NCBI RefSeq assembly: GCF_900232905.1
Contig: NZ_OCTQ01000005.1
Span: 1-64,000 of the forward strand
Source of the DNA: Miniphocaeibacter massiliensis
GTDB lineage: Bacteria; Bacillota; Clostridia; Tissierellales; Peptoniphilaceae
Length of the DNA stretch: 64,000 nucleotides
Direction: 5' to 3'
The notes beneath the pieces are model-generated. The model was not told the DNA's origin. It was given only the letters and a program-made list of their open reading frames with translations, and ran no database searches. A program made the translations under genes and the position numbers. The number at the start of each line of letters is the position of its first letter. Position 1 is the stretch's first letter. This document shows, one piece after another, positions 41,169 through 49,393 of the stretch.

Positions 41169-42198
41169 AAGCTCCAATTATTGATAATAATAAATCTGAA
41201 TGATTAAGATTTACAGTTTCAAATAAAAAGTTAGGCGAAGAATGTTTTGTTAAATAAGGTGTTGTAGAGATATCAAAACAATATAAGTTATATTGTGAAT
41301 CTATGCGAAAATCAATTCTGCAATAATCTTTTAATTCTAGAATTTCTGCAATTTTTACTGCACTAGAATAAATAAAATTACAGTTAATAAAATTTAATTG
41401 ATTAATTGCAAAGTACTCAAAGTTATAAAATGAATAATTTGAATCAAACATTTCTTCAGGCATTATTTGATTAGAAAAATATTTTAAATTATTAATTTTT
41501 ATTCCTGAAATTCCAAACGGAACAAATTTCCCATCTATTTGAAGTAATGGAACTTCAATTTCATATCCTTTTATATATTTTTGAATTATATAATCTTTAG
41601 AAATATTGTTTTCATTAATGTAATTTTTCATTTTAGTATAACAAATATTACTAGTTTCTTCTTTTATACCTCTACTAGCAGATCCTTTAGCTTTTTTTAG
41701 TATGAAATTGCCATCAATAATATTAGTATTTTTAAACTCATTAATTGAATATGAGGGTATATCACATAAATTTAAACTTTTAAGAATTTTTTGAAAATGT
41801 AGTTTATGTCTTGAAAGGTTCATAGAATAAACACTTGACCCAATATAAGGAATTTTGTTAAAGTCACAAAAGCTAGTTATTAATGATTTTTGATTATTAT
41901 AAGTTCCTTGACGTGAAAGATTCCAGACAATTATATTATTAGTTTCTATTATATTATTAGTGACTGAATTTATAAAATCCATTTCATTATTGTAAGGTAA
42001 TATTTTAATATTTTCTTGTATTAATGCATCAAATATTTCGCCAATTTCTTGATTAGAAAAAAAATCAGTATCTTCTTGTGAAGAGTCTATCTTTTTTGTA
42101 AAGCCTATAGAATTGTATATGATAACTATAAGCTTATCTTGCATAAAATTTTTGGCAGAATCCACTATAGCCATTATATTATTTTGATCTATTTTCAT
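41143..42198 (-). CDS. ATP-grasp protein, D-Ala-D-Ala ligase-like
   Basis: 351 aa from the ATG at 42198 (GGAGG upstream). ATP-grasp landmarks: FILKKAKGSASRGI (lysine and glycine-rich loop), DYIIQKYIKGYEIEVPLL, and DYCRIDFRIDSQYNLYCFDI...TKHSSP, which corresponds to the DYxRxDF...EIN...S block of D-Ala-D-Ala ligases. The metal-binding Asn of that block appears as Ser (DISTTP), so activity may be altered. It may ligate amino acids or peptides; the substrate is unknown. The gene lies in opposite orientation to the NTPase and starts at the right inverted repeat. Confidence 0.75.
   Translation of the reverse strand: MKIDQNNIMAIVDSAKNFMQDKLIVIIYNSIGFTKKIDSSQEDTDFFSNQEIGEIFDALIQENIKILPYNNEMDFINSVTNNIIETNNIIVWNLSRQGTYNNQKSLITSFCDFNKIPYIGSSVYSMNLSRHKLHFQKILKSLNLCDIPSYSINEFKNTNIIDGNFILKKAKGSASRGIKEETSNICYTKMKNYINENNISKDYIIQKYIKGYEIEVPLLQIDGKFVPFGISGIKINNLKYFSNQIMPEEMFDSNYSFYNFEYFAINQLNFINCNFIYSSAVKIAEILELKDYCRIDFRIDSQYNLYCFDISTTPYLTKHSSPNFLFETVNLNHSDLLLSIIGAFSSNTDNH
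41146..41190. terminator. Central hairpin between the convergent cassette genes
   Basis: ATTATCAGTATTGGAGC-TAAAA-GCTCCAATTATTGATAAT, a long nearly symmetric stem overlapping both stop-codon regions; it probably ends transcription from either side. Confidence 0.65.
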
Positions 42199-42199
42199 A

Positions 42200-42230
42200 A
42201 AAACCTCCAAATAATTGTATATTATTATGA
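42200..42230 (-). repeat. Right 31-bp inverted repeat
   Basis: Reverse complement identical to 38788-38818; supplies the RBS of the ATP-grasp gene. Confidence 0.9.
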
Positions 42231-42330
42231 GGTTTTATTTAAATTTAACGTAAGCTTAATATGCAGTTAATTAAGTTTATGGATAATAGAGTAAAGATAA
42301 AGGTGGTTATAATTTCGAAAGGGGTTTATT

Positions 42331-42408
42331 ATGAAAACTTTTAAGCTTTCTCTATTAACGATGGTTCCATTTTTGTTGATATTATTACTCATGTACACGC
42401 TAAAATAA
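42331..42408 (+). CDS. 25-aa hydrophobic peptide
   Basis: The reading frame MKTFKLSLLTMVPFLLILLL-MYTLK has AAAGGGG seven bases before its ATG, a TATAAT box at 42308-42313 and a terminator directly behind its stop, so it looks like a small but complete gene. Basic N-terminus, one membrane helix, basic end. Similar peptides include small membrane-protein subunits and type I toxins; no family can be assigned. Too short for usual gene callers. Confidence 0.5.
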   Translation: MKTFKLSLLTMVPFLLILLLMYTLK

Positions 42409-42439
42409 GACTGGTGAGAAATCACTGGTCTTTTTTTAG
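42409..42439 (+). terminator. Rho-independent terminator
   Basis: GACTGGTGA-GAAA-TCACTGGTC (two GU pairs) followed by seven T. Confidence 0.8.
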
Positions 42440-42448
42440 TACCTTTTC

Positions 42449-42513
42449 TTGACATTATAGTTACTATAAGGTTTATACTAAAATAAACGGAAAAGTTTAT
42501 AGTTACTTTAAGC
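42449..42513 (+). promoter_or_regulatory. MerR-type promoter with 19-bp spacer and repeated operator
   Basis: TTGACA (42449-42454) and TATACT (42474-42479) are 19 bp apart, the hallmark of MerR-activated promoters. The spacer holds TTATAGTTACTATAAGG, and a second copy, TTATAGTTACTTTAAGC, lies at 42497-42513 in the leader. The MerR gene is the last gene of the operon this promoter drives. Confidence 0.8.
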
Positions 42514-42535
42514 TATGAATTAGGAGGTAGAATGT

Positions 42536-43894
42536 ATGAATGGAAGTGTAATATTAAAAGATATTTTCGCTTTAGTGACTTGTGATTCTAATGATAATGT
42601 TTATAATTCAGTAGATGTTTTTGTAGAAAATGGAGAGATTAAGGAAATTGGTAAGAATATTGACAAAGGTGTTGATGAGGTAATAGATTGTAGTAATTAC
42701 ATAATTTATCCAGGTTTAGTAAATACACATCATCATTTCTTCCAGACTTTTGTAAGAAATAGACAGGATATTAATTATCCTATGATGACTGTAATTGAAT
42801 GGTTGGATAAGATTTACAAGATATTTCAAAATATTGACGAGGATATGATTTATTATTCTACAATGACTGCTTTGTCAGATTTAATTAAGCATGGTTGTAC
42901 AACTGCTTTTGACCATCAATATTGTTACACTAAAAAGTCAGGGACTTATCTTATTGATAGACAAATGGAAGCTGCAGGTCAATTAGGAATTCGTTACCAT
43001 GGTGGAAGAGGTACTAATACTTTACCTAGGGAAAAAGGAAGTACTATTCCTGATAATATGAGAGAAAATACTGTAGATTTTATTAAAGACTGCGAAAGGT
43101 TAATTGATAAATACAATGACAATTCTAAATTTTCTATGCAAAATGTAGTAATTGCTCCTTGCCAGCCAATTAACTGTTATGAGGATACTTTTATTGAATC
43201 TGTTAATTTAGCTAAGGCTAAGAATGCAAGACTTCACACCCATTTGGGTGAAGGCGAAAATGACCAAATGTTTGAGAGATGGGGAAAAAGAACTCTAGAA
43301 TGGTGTGAGGAAAGAGGGTTTATTGGAGAGAATGTTTGGTATGCTCACTGTTGGGAGTTAGAAAAAGATGAATATTTAAAGATGGCTTCTACTAAGACTG
43401 GTTTATCCCACTGTCCAAACCCTGCTGTACTTGGAGGTTTTCCTATTTTAGATTTAAAGGAGCTTAAGGAACAAGGAGTTATTTTAAGTTTAGGTTGTGA
43501 TGGTTCTGCGACTAATGACGGCTCTAATCTTTTAGATTCTGTAAGACTTGCTTACCTTATGCAAACTTTTCATAGTAAGCAAAGAGGTGGCTGTGTAGAT
43601 GCTTATGATATTTTAAAGATGGCAACTGTTGGTGGTGCTAAAACTTTAGGTAGAGATGATATTGGTGATTTAAGTGTTGGTAAGGCAGCGGATTTGTTCG
43701 CTATTGATATAAATAAGCTTGAATTGTCTGGTTCTTTACACGACCCTAAAAATTTAATTGCTAGACTTGGTTTAACGGGAGAGGTTAAATTTACCATGGT
43801 TGGAGGGAACACTATTTTCAAAGATGGTGAATTACTTAATGTTGATGAAATTAAATTAGCTGAGAAGGCAAATTTACTTTATAAAAAACTATAA
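42536..43894 (+). CDS. Amidohydrolase, 8-oxoguanine-deaminase-like
   Basis: 452 aa, TrzA/AtzB/SsnA group of the amidohydrolase superfamily. Metal/substrate residues: VNTHHHFFQT (His pair), RLHTHLGEG, VWYAHCWELE, and SLGCDGSATNDGSN with the metal Asp. The NTHHHFFQT and GCDGSATNDGSN blocks are those of 8-oxoguanine deaminases (EC 3.5.4.32) rather than guanine deaminase. Its operon with a BMP-type nucleoside-binding lipoprotein and ABC transporter fits salvage of modified purines. AGGAGG lies 8 bases before the ATG. Confidence 0.82.
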   Translation: MNGSVILKDIFALVTCDSNDNVYNSVDVFVENGEIKEIGKNIDKGVDEVIDCSNYIIYPGLVNTHHHFFQTFVRNRQDINYPMMTVIEWLDKIYKIFQNIDEDMIYYSTMTALSDLIKHGCTTAFDHQYCYTKKSGTYLIDRQMEAAGQLGIRYHGGRGTNTLPREKGSTIPDNMRENTVDFIKDCERLIDKYNDNSKFSMQNVVIAPCQPINCYEDTFIESVNLAKAKNARLHTHLGEGENDQMFERWGKRTLEWCEERGFIGENVWYAHCWELEKDEYLKMASTKTGLSHCPNPAVLGGFPILDLKELKEQGVILSLGCDGSATNDGSNLLDSVRLAYLMQTFHSKQRGGCVDAYDILKMATVGGAKTLGRDDIGDLSVGKAADLFAIDINKLELSGSLHDPKNLIARLGLTGEVKFTMVGGNTIFKDGELLNVDEIKLAEKANLLYKKL

Positions 43895-43908
43895 TATAGG
43901 AGGATATT

Positions 43909-44937
43909 ATGAAAAAGAAAAATTTATTTGTTGTAGCGATGATGCTTTTAACTGCACTAATTTTCACAGCTTGTTCTGGAGGAAATGATAAGGCAAAGGA
44001 TACTGGAAAAGGAGGTTCTGGTTCAAAGGATTCTTTAAAGGTGGCTTTACTGTTATCTGGACCAGCTAATGACCAAGGTTGGAATGCAACAGCTGTTGAA
44101 GGTTTAGACAAACTTAAAGAAAAACATGATGTTGAGACTACTTTTATGGAAAATGTTACTGTAGCTGATATGGAATCTGCTTATACTGACTATGCAAGTC
44201 AAGGTTATGATTTGATAATAGGTCATGGTTTCCAATTTGGACAACCAGCGGCAAAGGTTTCAGAAACTTTCCCAGACCAATATTTTATGGCGACTGAGTC
44301 TAATTCAAAGGCTAAAAATATGTCGTCTTATGTTATGAGTTGTGAACAAGGTGGTTATTTAATGGGAGCTTTAGCAGCTTCTATGTCTGAAACAAAGGTT
44401 ATTGGAGTAATTGGAGGTGTTGAGCAACCTTCTATTATTAAAGAGGTTGAAGCTTTTAAAGCTGCAGCAAAAGAAATTAATCCTGACATTAAAATTTTAG
44501 AATCTTATGTAAATTCTTTTACAGATGTTACTGCTGGTAAGGCGGCTGCAACTTCTATGTTAGATCAAGGTGCAGATGTTATTTACCAAGTTGCAAATCA
44601 AGCTGGTACTGGTGTTATTAAGGCCTGTGAGGAAAGAGGAGTTTATGCTTTAGGAAATTCTTACGACCAAAGTTCTGTTGCTCCTAATACTGTTTTATGT
44701 TCAACAGTTTACAGAATGCCAGAAGTTATAAATTACGCTTTAGAAGAAGTTATAGGTAATAAATTTGGAGATTCTGTTACATATTTAGGTATAAAAGATA
44801 AAGTTGTAGATATTACTTTTAACAAAGATTTAAAAGGAAAGATACCAGAAGATGTTGTTAAAAAAATAGAAGATTTATATTCACAAATAGAGAGTGGAAA
44901 ACTTGAAGTTCCATTGAAAGAAGAAAAAACAAAATAG
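43909..44937 (+). CDS. BMP-family lipoprotein, nucleoside-binding
   Basis: 342 aa. Lipoprotein signal with lipobox IFTAC (Cys22), a short Gly/Ser/Lys linker, then a periplasmic-binding-protein fold of the Bmp/PnrA family (LKVALLLSGPANDQGWNATAVEGL, IIGHGFQFGQPAAKVSETFPDQ). Members bind purine nucleosides and deliver them to RbsA-type ABC systems, as the following genes encode. AGGAGG precedes the ATG. Confidence 0.92.
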   Translation: MKKKNLFVVAMMLLTALIFTACSGGNDKAKDTGKGGSGSKDSLKVALLLSGPANDQGWNATAVEGLDKLKEKHDVETTFMENVTVADMESAYTDYASQGYDLIIGHGFQFGQPAAKVSETFPDQYFMATESNSKAKNMSSYVMSCEQGGYLMGALAASMSETKVIGVIGGVEQPSIIKEVEAFKAAAKEINPDIKILESYVNSFTDVTAGKAAATSMLDQGADVIYQVANQAGTGVIKACEERGVYALGNSYDQSSVAPNTVLCSTVYRMPEVINYALEEVIGNKFGDSVTYLGIKDKVVDITFNKDLKGKIPEDVVKKIEDLYSQIESGKLEVPLKEEKTK

Positions 44938-44953
44938 CATTTGAGGTGATAGT

Positions 44954-46465
44954 ATGTTGTTAGAAATGAAAAATATTTCCAAGTCTTTTTTTGGAAAAAA
45001 CGTACTAGAAAATATAGATTTGACCATTAAACCTAATAGCATACACGCACTACTAGGGGAAAATGGAGCTGGAAAAACTACGCTTATGAATATTTTATAT
45101 GGCCTGTATCAAGCTGATACAGGTGATATATTCATAGATGGAAATAAAGTTAGTATTGACTCTCCAAATGATGCATTGACATATAGAATTGGTATGGTTC
45201 ATCAACATTTTCAATTAGTTGATAAATTTACTGTTTCAAAGAATATTACTCTAGGTCTAAAAAATGAAAAGGGATATCCTATTTTAAACAGAAAAAACAT
45301 AGATAGTAAAATTTCAAGCTTATCAAAAAAATATGGATTATTAATTGATCCTAAGAGATTAATTAAGGATTTATCTGTTGGTGAGCAACAAAGAGTTGAA
45401 ATAATTAAGCTTTTATATAGAGATGTTGAGTTGTTAATTTTTGATGAGCCTACTGCAGTTTTAACACCTGAGGAGGTAGGACTTTTCTTTAGAGTTCTTA
45501 AGGAATTAAAAAAACAAGGACACTCAATTATAATTATCACTCATAAAGTTCAAGAGATTTTTGATATTAGCGATTCCATAACTGTACTTAGGGCAGGAGA
45601 AAAAATTGTGTCTTGTGATATTGAAGATACTAACGAAGACCAAGTATCAGAGTATATGATAGGTAGAAAACTTGTAGATAGTAATTTTAGGGAATCTTCT
45701 GAAAAGTTTAATGAGAAATGTTTGAGTATAGAGAGTATATCTGTTAAGAATAAAGGTATTTTTACATTGAAAAATGTCTATTTAGATATTAACAAAGGAG
45801 AAGTTTTAGGGATAGCTGGAGTTGATAGCAATGGTCAGAAGGAACTTGCAGAGGTTATTGCAGGTATAGAGAAACCAGATTCAGGAGATATAACTTTAGA
45901 CAATGAAAGTATTTTGGGATTAAGTATTAGTAATAGATATTTGAAGGGAGTTAGATATATACCTGAAGATAGACATTCTGATGCTATAGTTTCAGATATG
46001 GATTTGAAAGATAATATATTTTTGAAAAAACATTTTGAGAGTAGTTATAAATCCAAAGGTTTCATAAATGAAAAGATACTAGAGTCAAAAACTAACAAGT
46101 TGATAGAACAATACGATATTAAATCTCCAGGGGCAAGTACGTTAATTAGATATTTGTCAGGAGGAAATCAACAAAAGTTAGTAGTAGCAAGGGAGCTTGA
46201 AGGAGAACTTAAGTTATTGATAGCTTTCCAACCTACGAGAGGTTTAGATGTAGGTGCAACTGAATATATTCACAATTTGTTATGTGAAATTAGTAAAGAG
46301 GGAGTAGCGGTTTTACTTATTTCTACAGATTTAAATGAGCTAATAAAATTAAGTGATAATATTTGTGTTATGTATGATGGAAATTGTTCTAAGAAGATTG
46401 AGAATGACGACAGGCTAGATATTAATTTAATTGGAAAGATGATGGCAGGAATAGATTTCTTTTAG
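44954..46465 (+). CDS. Nucleoside ABC transporter ATPase (double ABC, NupO-like)
   Basis: 503 aa with two ABC domains, RbsA-type. Domain 1 is complete: GENGAGKTT, LSVGEQQRVEI, LLIFDEPTAVLTP, IITHK. Domain 2 is degenerate, as is normal for the group: its Walker A reads GVDSNGQKEL, with LSGGNQQKLVVARELE and LLIAFQPTRGLD. It energises the two permeases behind it. GAGGTGATAGT precedes the ATG. Confidence 0.92.
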   Translation: MLLEMKNISKSFFGKNVLENIDLTIKPNSIHALLGENGAGKTTLMNILYGLYQADTGDIFIDGNKVSIDSPNDALTYRIGMVHQHFQLVDKFTVSKNITLGLKNEKGYPILNRKNIDSKISSLSKKYGLLIDPKRLIKDLSVGEQQRVEIIKLLYRDVELLIFDEPTAVLTPEEVGLFFRVLKELKKQGHSIIIITHKVQEIFDISDSITVLRAGEKIVSCDIEDTNEDQVSEYMIGRKLVDSNFRESSEKFNEKCLSIESISVKNKGIFTLKNVYLDINKGEVLGIAGVDSNGQKELAEVIAGIEKPDSGDITLDNESILGLSISNRYLKGVRYIPEDRHSDAIVSDMDLKDNIFLKKHFESSYKSKGFINEKILESKTNKLIEQYDIKSPGASTLIRYLSGGNQQKLVVARELEGELKLLIAFQPTRGLDVGATEYIHNLLCEISKEGVAVLLISTDLNELIKLSDNICVMYDGNCSKKIENDDRLDINLIGKMMAGIDFF

Positions 46466-46482
46466 AACTGAAAGAGGTAAAT

Positions 46483-47505
46483 ATGAAGAAAAAAAATATA
46501 ACTTATTTAATCTCTATGATTATAGCTATTCTAGTTGTTGTATTAGGGTTGATATTAATAGTAGGAGGAGATTTTGCAACTGCAATAAATGGTTTTTTTA
46601 GAGGAATAATAGGAAACAAGTACCAAGTGGGGGAAGTTTTTGTAAAGGCTACACCTTTGATGCTAGTGGGTCTGGGGTGTGCTGTTGGTAATAAAACTGG
46701 ATTTATAAATTTAGGTTCAGAAGGACAATTGTATATTGGAGCAATGGTCAGTACTTACATAGCTTTAACTTTTTCTAGTTTACCAAAGCTTGTATTAATT
46801 CCTTTTATGATTTTAGTTGGATTTATATTTGGTGGATTATGGGCGTTAATACCAGGATTTTTAAAAGCTAAGTTTAAATTGTCAGAAGTTATTATATGTA
46901 TAATGCTAAATTATATAGCTATTAATATAGTGGCAATGGCAGTACGTACATTTTTAAAAGATCCTGCTTATAATTTTCCGGTTTCAGCAAATTTTTCAGA
47001 TTCAGCAACTTTGTCAGTTTTAATTCCTCAAACAAGATTACATACTGGAATTATAATTGGACTTGTGGCTGCTGTAATAATATATATATTCATTTGGAAA
47101 ACGCCTAAGGGCTTTGAGATGAGGAGTTGCGGACTAAACCAAAGAGCAAGTTTTTGTTCGGGTATAAAGGTAAATAGAAATGTTATTTTATCGTCTTTGA
47201 TAAGTGGTGGATTAGCAGGAATAGCTGGAGTGATAGAAGTTGCTGGAGTACAGCATAGGTTAGTTGAAGGGCTATCTCCTAACTATGGTTATACTGCAAT
47301 TATTGTAGCTTTACTCGGGAGAAATCACCCTGTAGGAGTTGTTATATCAGCAATTGCTATAGCAATGCTAGACGTAGGAGCATCTTCTATGCAAAGAACA
47401 GCAGGTGTGCCTAGTTCTATATCATCTATAATTTTAGGGCTAATTGTATTGTTGTTAATAGCAAAATATTTTGTAATATCCTATAAGAGAAAAAAGGAGG
47501 CATAG
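46483..47505 (+). CDS. Nucleoside ABC transporter permease 1 (NupP-like)
   Basis: 340 aa, about nine hydrophobic segments of the BPD_transp_2 type. TPLMLVGLGCAVGNKTGFINLGSEGQLYIGA is the family signature. It forms the channel with the next gene. AAAGAGG precedes the ATG; a 3-bp gap follows. Confidence 0.92.
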   Translation: MKKKNITYLISMIIAILVVVLGLILIVGGDFATAINGFFRGIIGNKYQVGEVFVKATPLMLVGLGCAVGNKTGFINLGSEGQLYIGAMVSTYIALTFSSLPKLVLIPFMILVGFIFGGLWALIPGFLKAKFKLSEVIICIMLNYIAINIVAMAVRTFLKDPAYNFPVSANFSDSATLSVLIPQTRLHTGIIIGLVAAVIIYIFIWKTPKGFEMRSCGLNQRASFCSGIKVNRNVILSSLISGGLAGIAGVIEVAGVQHRLVEGLSPNYGYTAIIVALLGRNHPVGVVISAIAIAMLDVGASSMQRTAGVPSSISSIILGLIVLLLIAKYFVISYKRKKEA

Positions 47506-47508
47506 AAA

Positions 47509-48444
47509 ATGAATGGTTTTTTAATTATAGTAGAAAAACTACTACAATCTTCTATAAAGATGGCAGCTCCTTTAACTTTTGTAGGAATAGGAGAAAGTAT
47601 TTCTGAAAAGTCAGGTATTTTAAACATAGGCGTTGAAGGTATGATGCTAACAGGAGCATTTTCCAGTTTTATAATTTATTATTTTACAGGTAATCTTTTG
47701 CTAGGTATTTTAATGTCTATGGTGATTAGTGGAATAATTGGAATTGTTCAAGGATTTTTAGCTATTTCTTGTAAAGGCAATCAAACTATAATAGGACTTG
47801 CAATAAACTTTTTATTACTAGGAGTTACAAGTTTTATATTTTTAATGTTTTTTGGTGACTCTGTAGATTTACCATCGGTAAATATACTTCCAGTTATTAA
47901 AATTCCACTGTTGTCATCTATACCGATAATAGGAAAAGTGTTATTTCATCAAGATATATTAGTATACATACTTTATGCAATAATATCTGTAAGTTGTTTT
48001 ATATTTTATAAAACAGAGTGGGGAGTTCAGTTAGAGGCTGTAGGAGAAAATCCAAGTGCAGCAGATACTGCAGGATTAAATATATTTAGAATTAGATATT
48101 TAGCTTGTTTTATTAATGGAATACTTTGTGGACTTGGTGGTGCTTATATGACAGTTTCACAGTTTGGTTTTTTCTCGGAAAATATAACTGCAGGTAGAGG
48201 ATATATTGCATTAGCGGCTGTTACTTTGGGTAGAAGAAACCCAGCTTTAGTATTTTGTGCATCTCTTGTAATAGGATTTACAGAAAGCTTACAATATACT
48301 TTACAAAGTATGAATTTTGGTATTCCTTCGCAAGTATTCACGATGCTACCATATATAATAGCGGTAGTTGTGTTGCTGTTATCAATAGGTAAAGACAATA
48401 ATCCTAGAAGTTTAGGTATACCATATGATAGAAATGAGAGGTGA
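47509..48444 (+). CDS. Nucleoside ABC transporter permease 2 (NupQ-like)
   Basis: 311 aa, about eight to nine hydrophobic segments. APLTFVGIGESISEKSGILNIGVEGMMLTGA is the paralogous signature to that of permease 1, and GENPSAADTAGLN and GRGYIALAAVTLGRRNP also match. AGGAGG precedes the ATG, and its stop overlaps the predicted GTG start of the MerR gene. Confidence 0.92.
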   Translation: MNGFLIIVEKLLQSSIKMAAPLTFVGIGESISEKSGILNIGVEGMMLTGAFSSFIIYYFTGNLLLGILMSMVISGIIGIVQGFLAISCKGNQTIIGLAINFLLLGVTSFIFLMFFGDSVDLPSVNILPVIKIPLLSSIPIIGKVLFHQDILVYILYAIISVSCFIFYKTEWGVQLEAVGENPSAADTAGLNIFRIRYLACFINGILCGLGGAYMTVSQFGFFSENITAGRGYIALAAVTLGRRNPALVFCASLVIGFTESLQYTLQSMNFGIPSQVFTMLPYIIAVVVLLLSIGKDNNPRSLGIPYDRNER

Positions 48445-49229
48445 TAGTTATCGTAGAAGAAAACTTGCTAAATATTGGAGAATTGGCTAATTTATTTAAT
48501 ATAAATGAGCAAACGCTGAGATATTATAACAAAGTTGGACTGTTAGTGCCTTTCAAAAAGGGAGAAAATGGTTATAGGAAATATAAGATTGAGCAGATTT
48601 ACACTTTAGCTACAATTAGATATTTAAGAAATTTAGATTATTCGATAGACGATATAAAAAATTACCTAGATATGATGGAATATGAAAGTAGAATATCTAA
48701 TTTAACAGAACAGTATAAATTATTGACAGAAAAAATATTTAGATTGCAAAATATTCAAAAAGCAATTCAAAGAAAGACTAGTTTTGTGGAGGAAAAACTA
48801 AAGGGTATTAACCTTGAAGATATAACTGTTGTAGAAAATGAGAGAAGAAGTTATATGTTGCTAGGAAAAGAAAAAAGTATATATGTAAACAATTTATTCT
48901 ACAGATATATAACAATGGTTGAATATAGAAAAGATAAAAAGACTTTTCTAATGTATATGAAAGATTTTGATGAATTCTATCATGAAAACCCTGGAATTTT
49001 AAATAAAGATTTAGTAAATTTTGTAGAGAAGGGGAAGTTTTTAACCGGATATCATATTGGAGATTATGAAGGAATTACTTTGACTGCTGAGAGAATAAGA
49101 AAAGAAGGAGAAAAAAGGAACATATTATTAGAAGATTATTTTATAACAACTAATATTATCGACCAATTTATAGAAAGTAATAGAGACAAATATATTACAG
49201 AAATACAAATACCATTAGCCAATAATTAG
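48441..49229 (+). CDS. MerR-family regulator with effector domain
   Basis: 262 aa. Residues about 10-75 form the MerR winged helix (LLNIGELANLFNINEQTLRYYNKVGLL), followed by a long dimerisation helix (to about 125) and a C-terminal domain of about 130 residues resembling the GyrI-like/BmrR effector fold. The GTG start overlaps the permease stop; a TTG at 48462 is an alternative. It probably activates the 19-bp-spacer promoter at 42449, with a purine or related ligand as effector. Confidence 0.85.
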   Translation: MIVIVEENLLNIGELANLFNINEQTLRYYNKVGLLVPFKKGENGYRKYKIEQIYTLATIRYLRNLDYSIDDIKNYLDMMEYESRISNLTEQYKLLTEKIFRLQNIQKAIQRKTSFVEEKLKGINLEDITVVENERRSYMLLGKEKSIYVNNLFYRYITMVEYRKDKKTFLMYMKDFDEFYHENPGILNKDLVNFVEKGKFLTGYHIGDYEGITLTAERIRKEGEKRNILLEDYFITTNIIDQFIESNRDKYITEIQIPLANN

Positions 49230-49250
49230 CTAATATAATATAACTATTAA

Positions 49251-49285
49251 GAAAGTCGCATTTGATTTTAATGCGGCTTTTTTAT
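49251..49285 (+). terminator. Rho-independent terminator
   Basis: AAGTCGCATT-TGATTTT-AATGCGGCTT followed by T run; ends the purine operon. Confidence 0.85.
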
Positions 49286-49393
49286 TGAAGTGCCATTAGA
49301 AGAGGATATATTTAATATTACTAACTAGGGGTATATATTGAAAGTAGTAAAAAACAAACTTTTACAAATTATATAAATCAAGGAGGAATAATT

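Noticed and set aside
38788-42230. Insertion sequence or transposon bounded by terminal inverted repeats
   Set aside because: No transposase inside, no evident target-site duplication (only GG shared at the borders), and the repeats contain the RBS of each gene, which fits a switch better.
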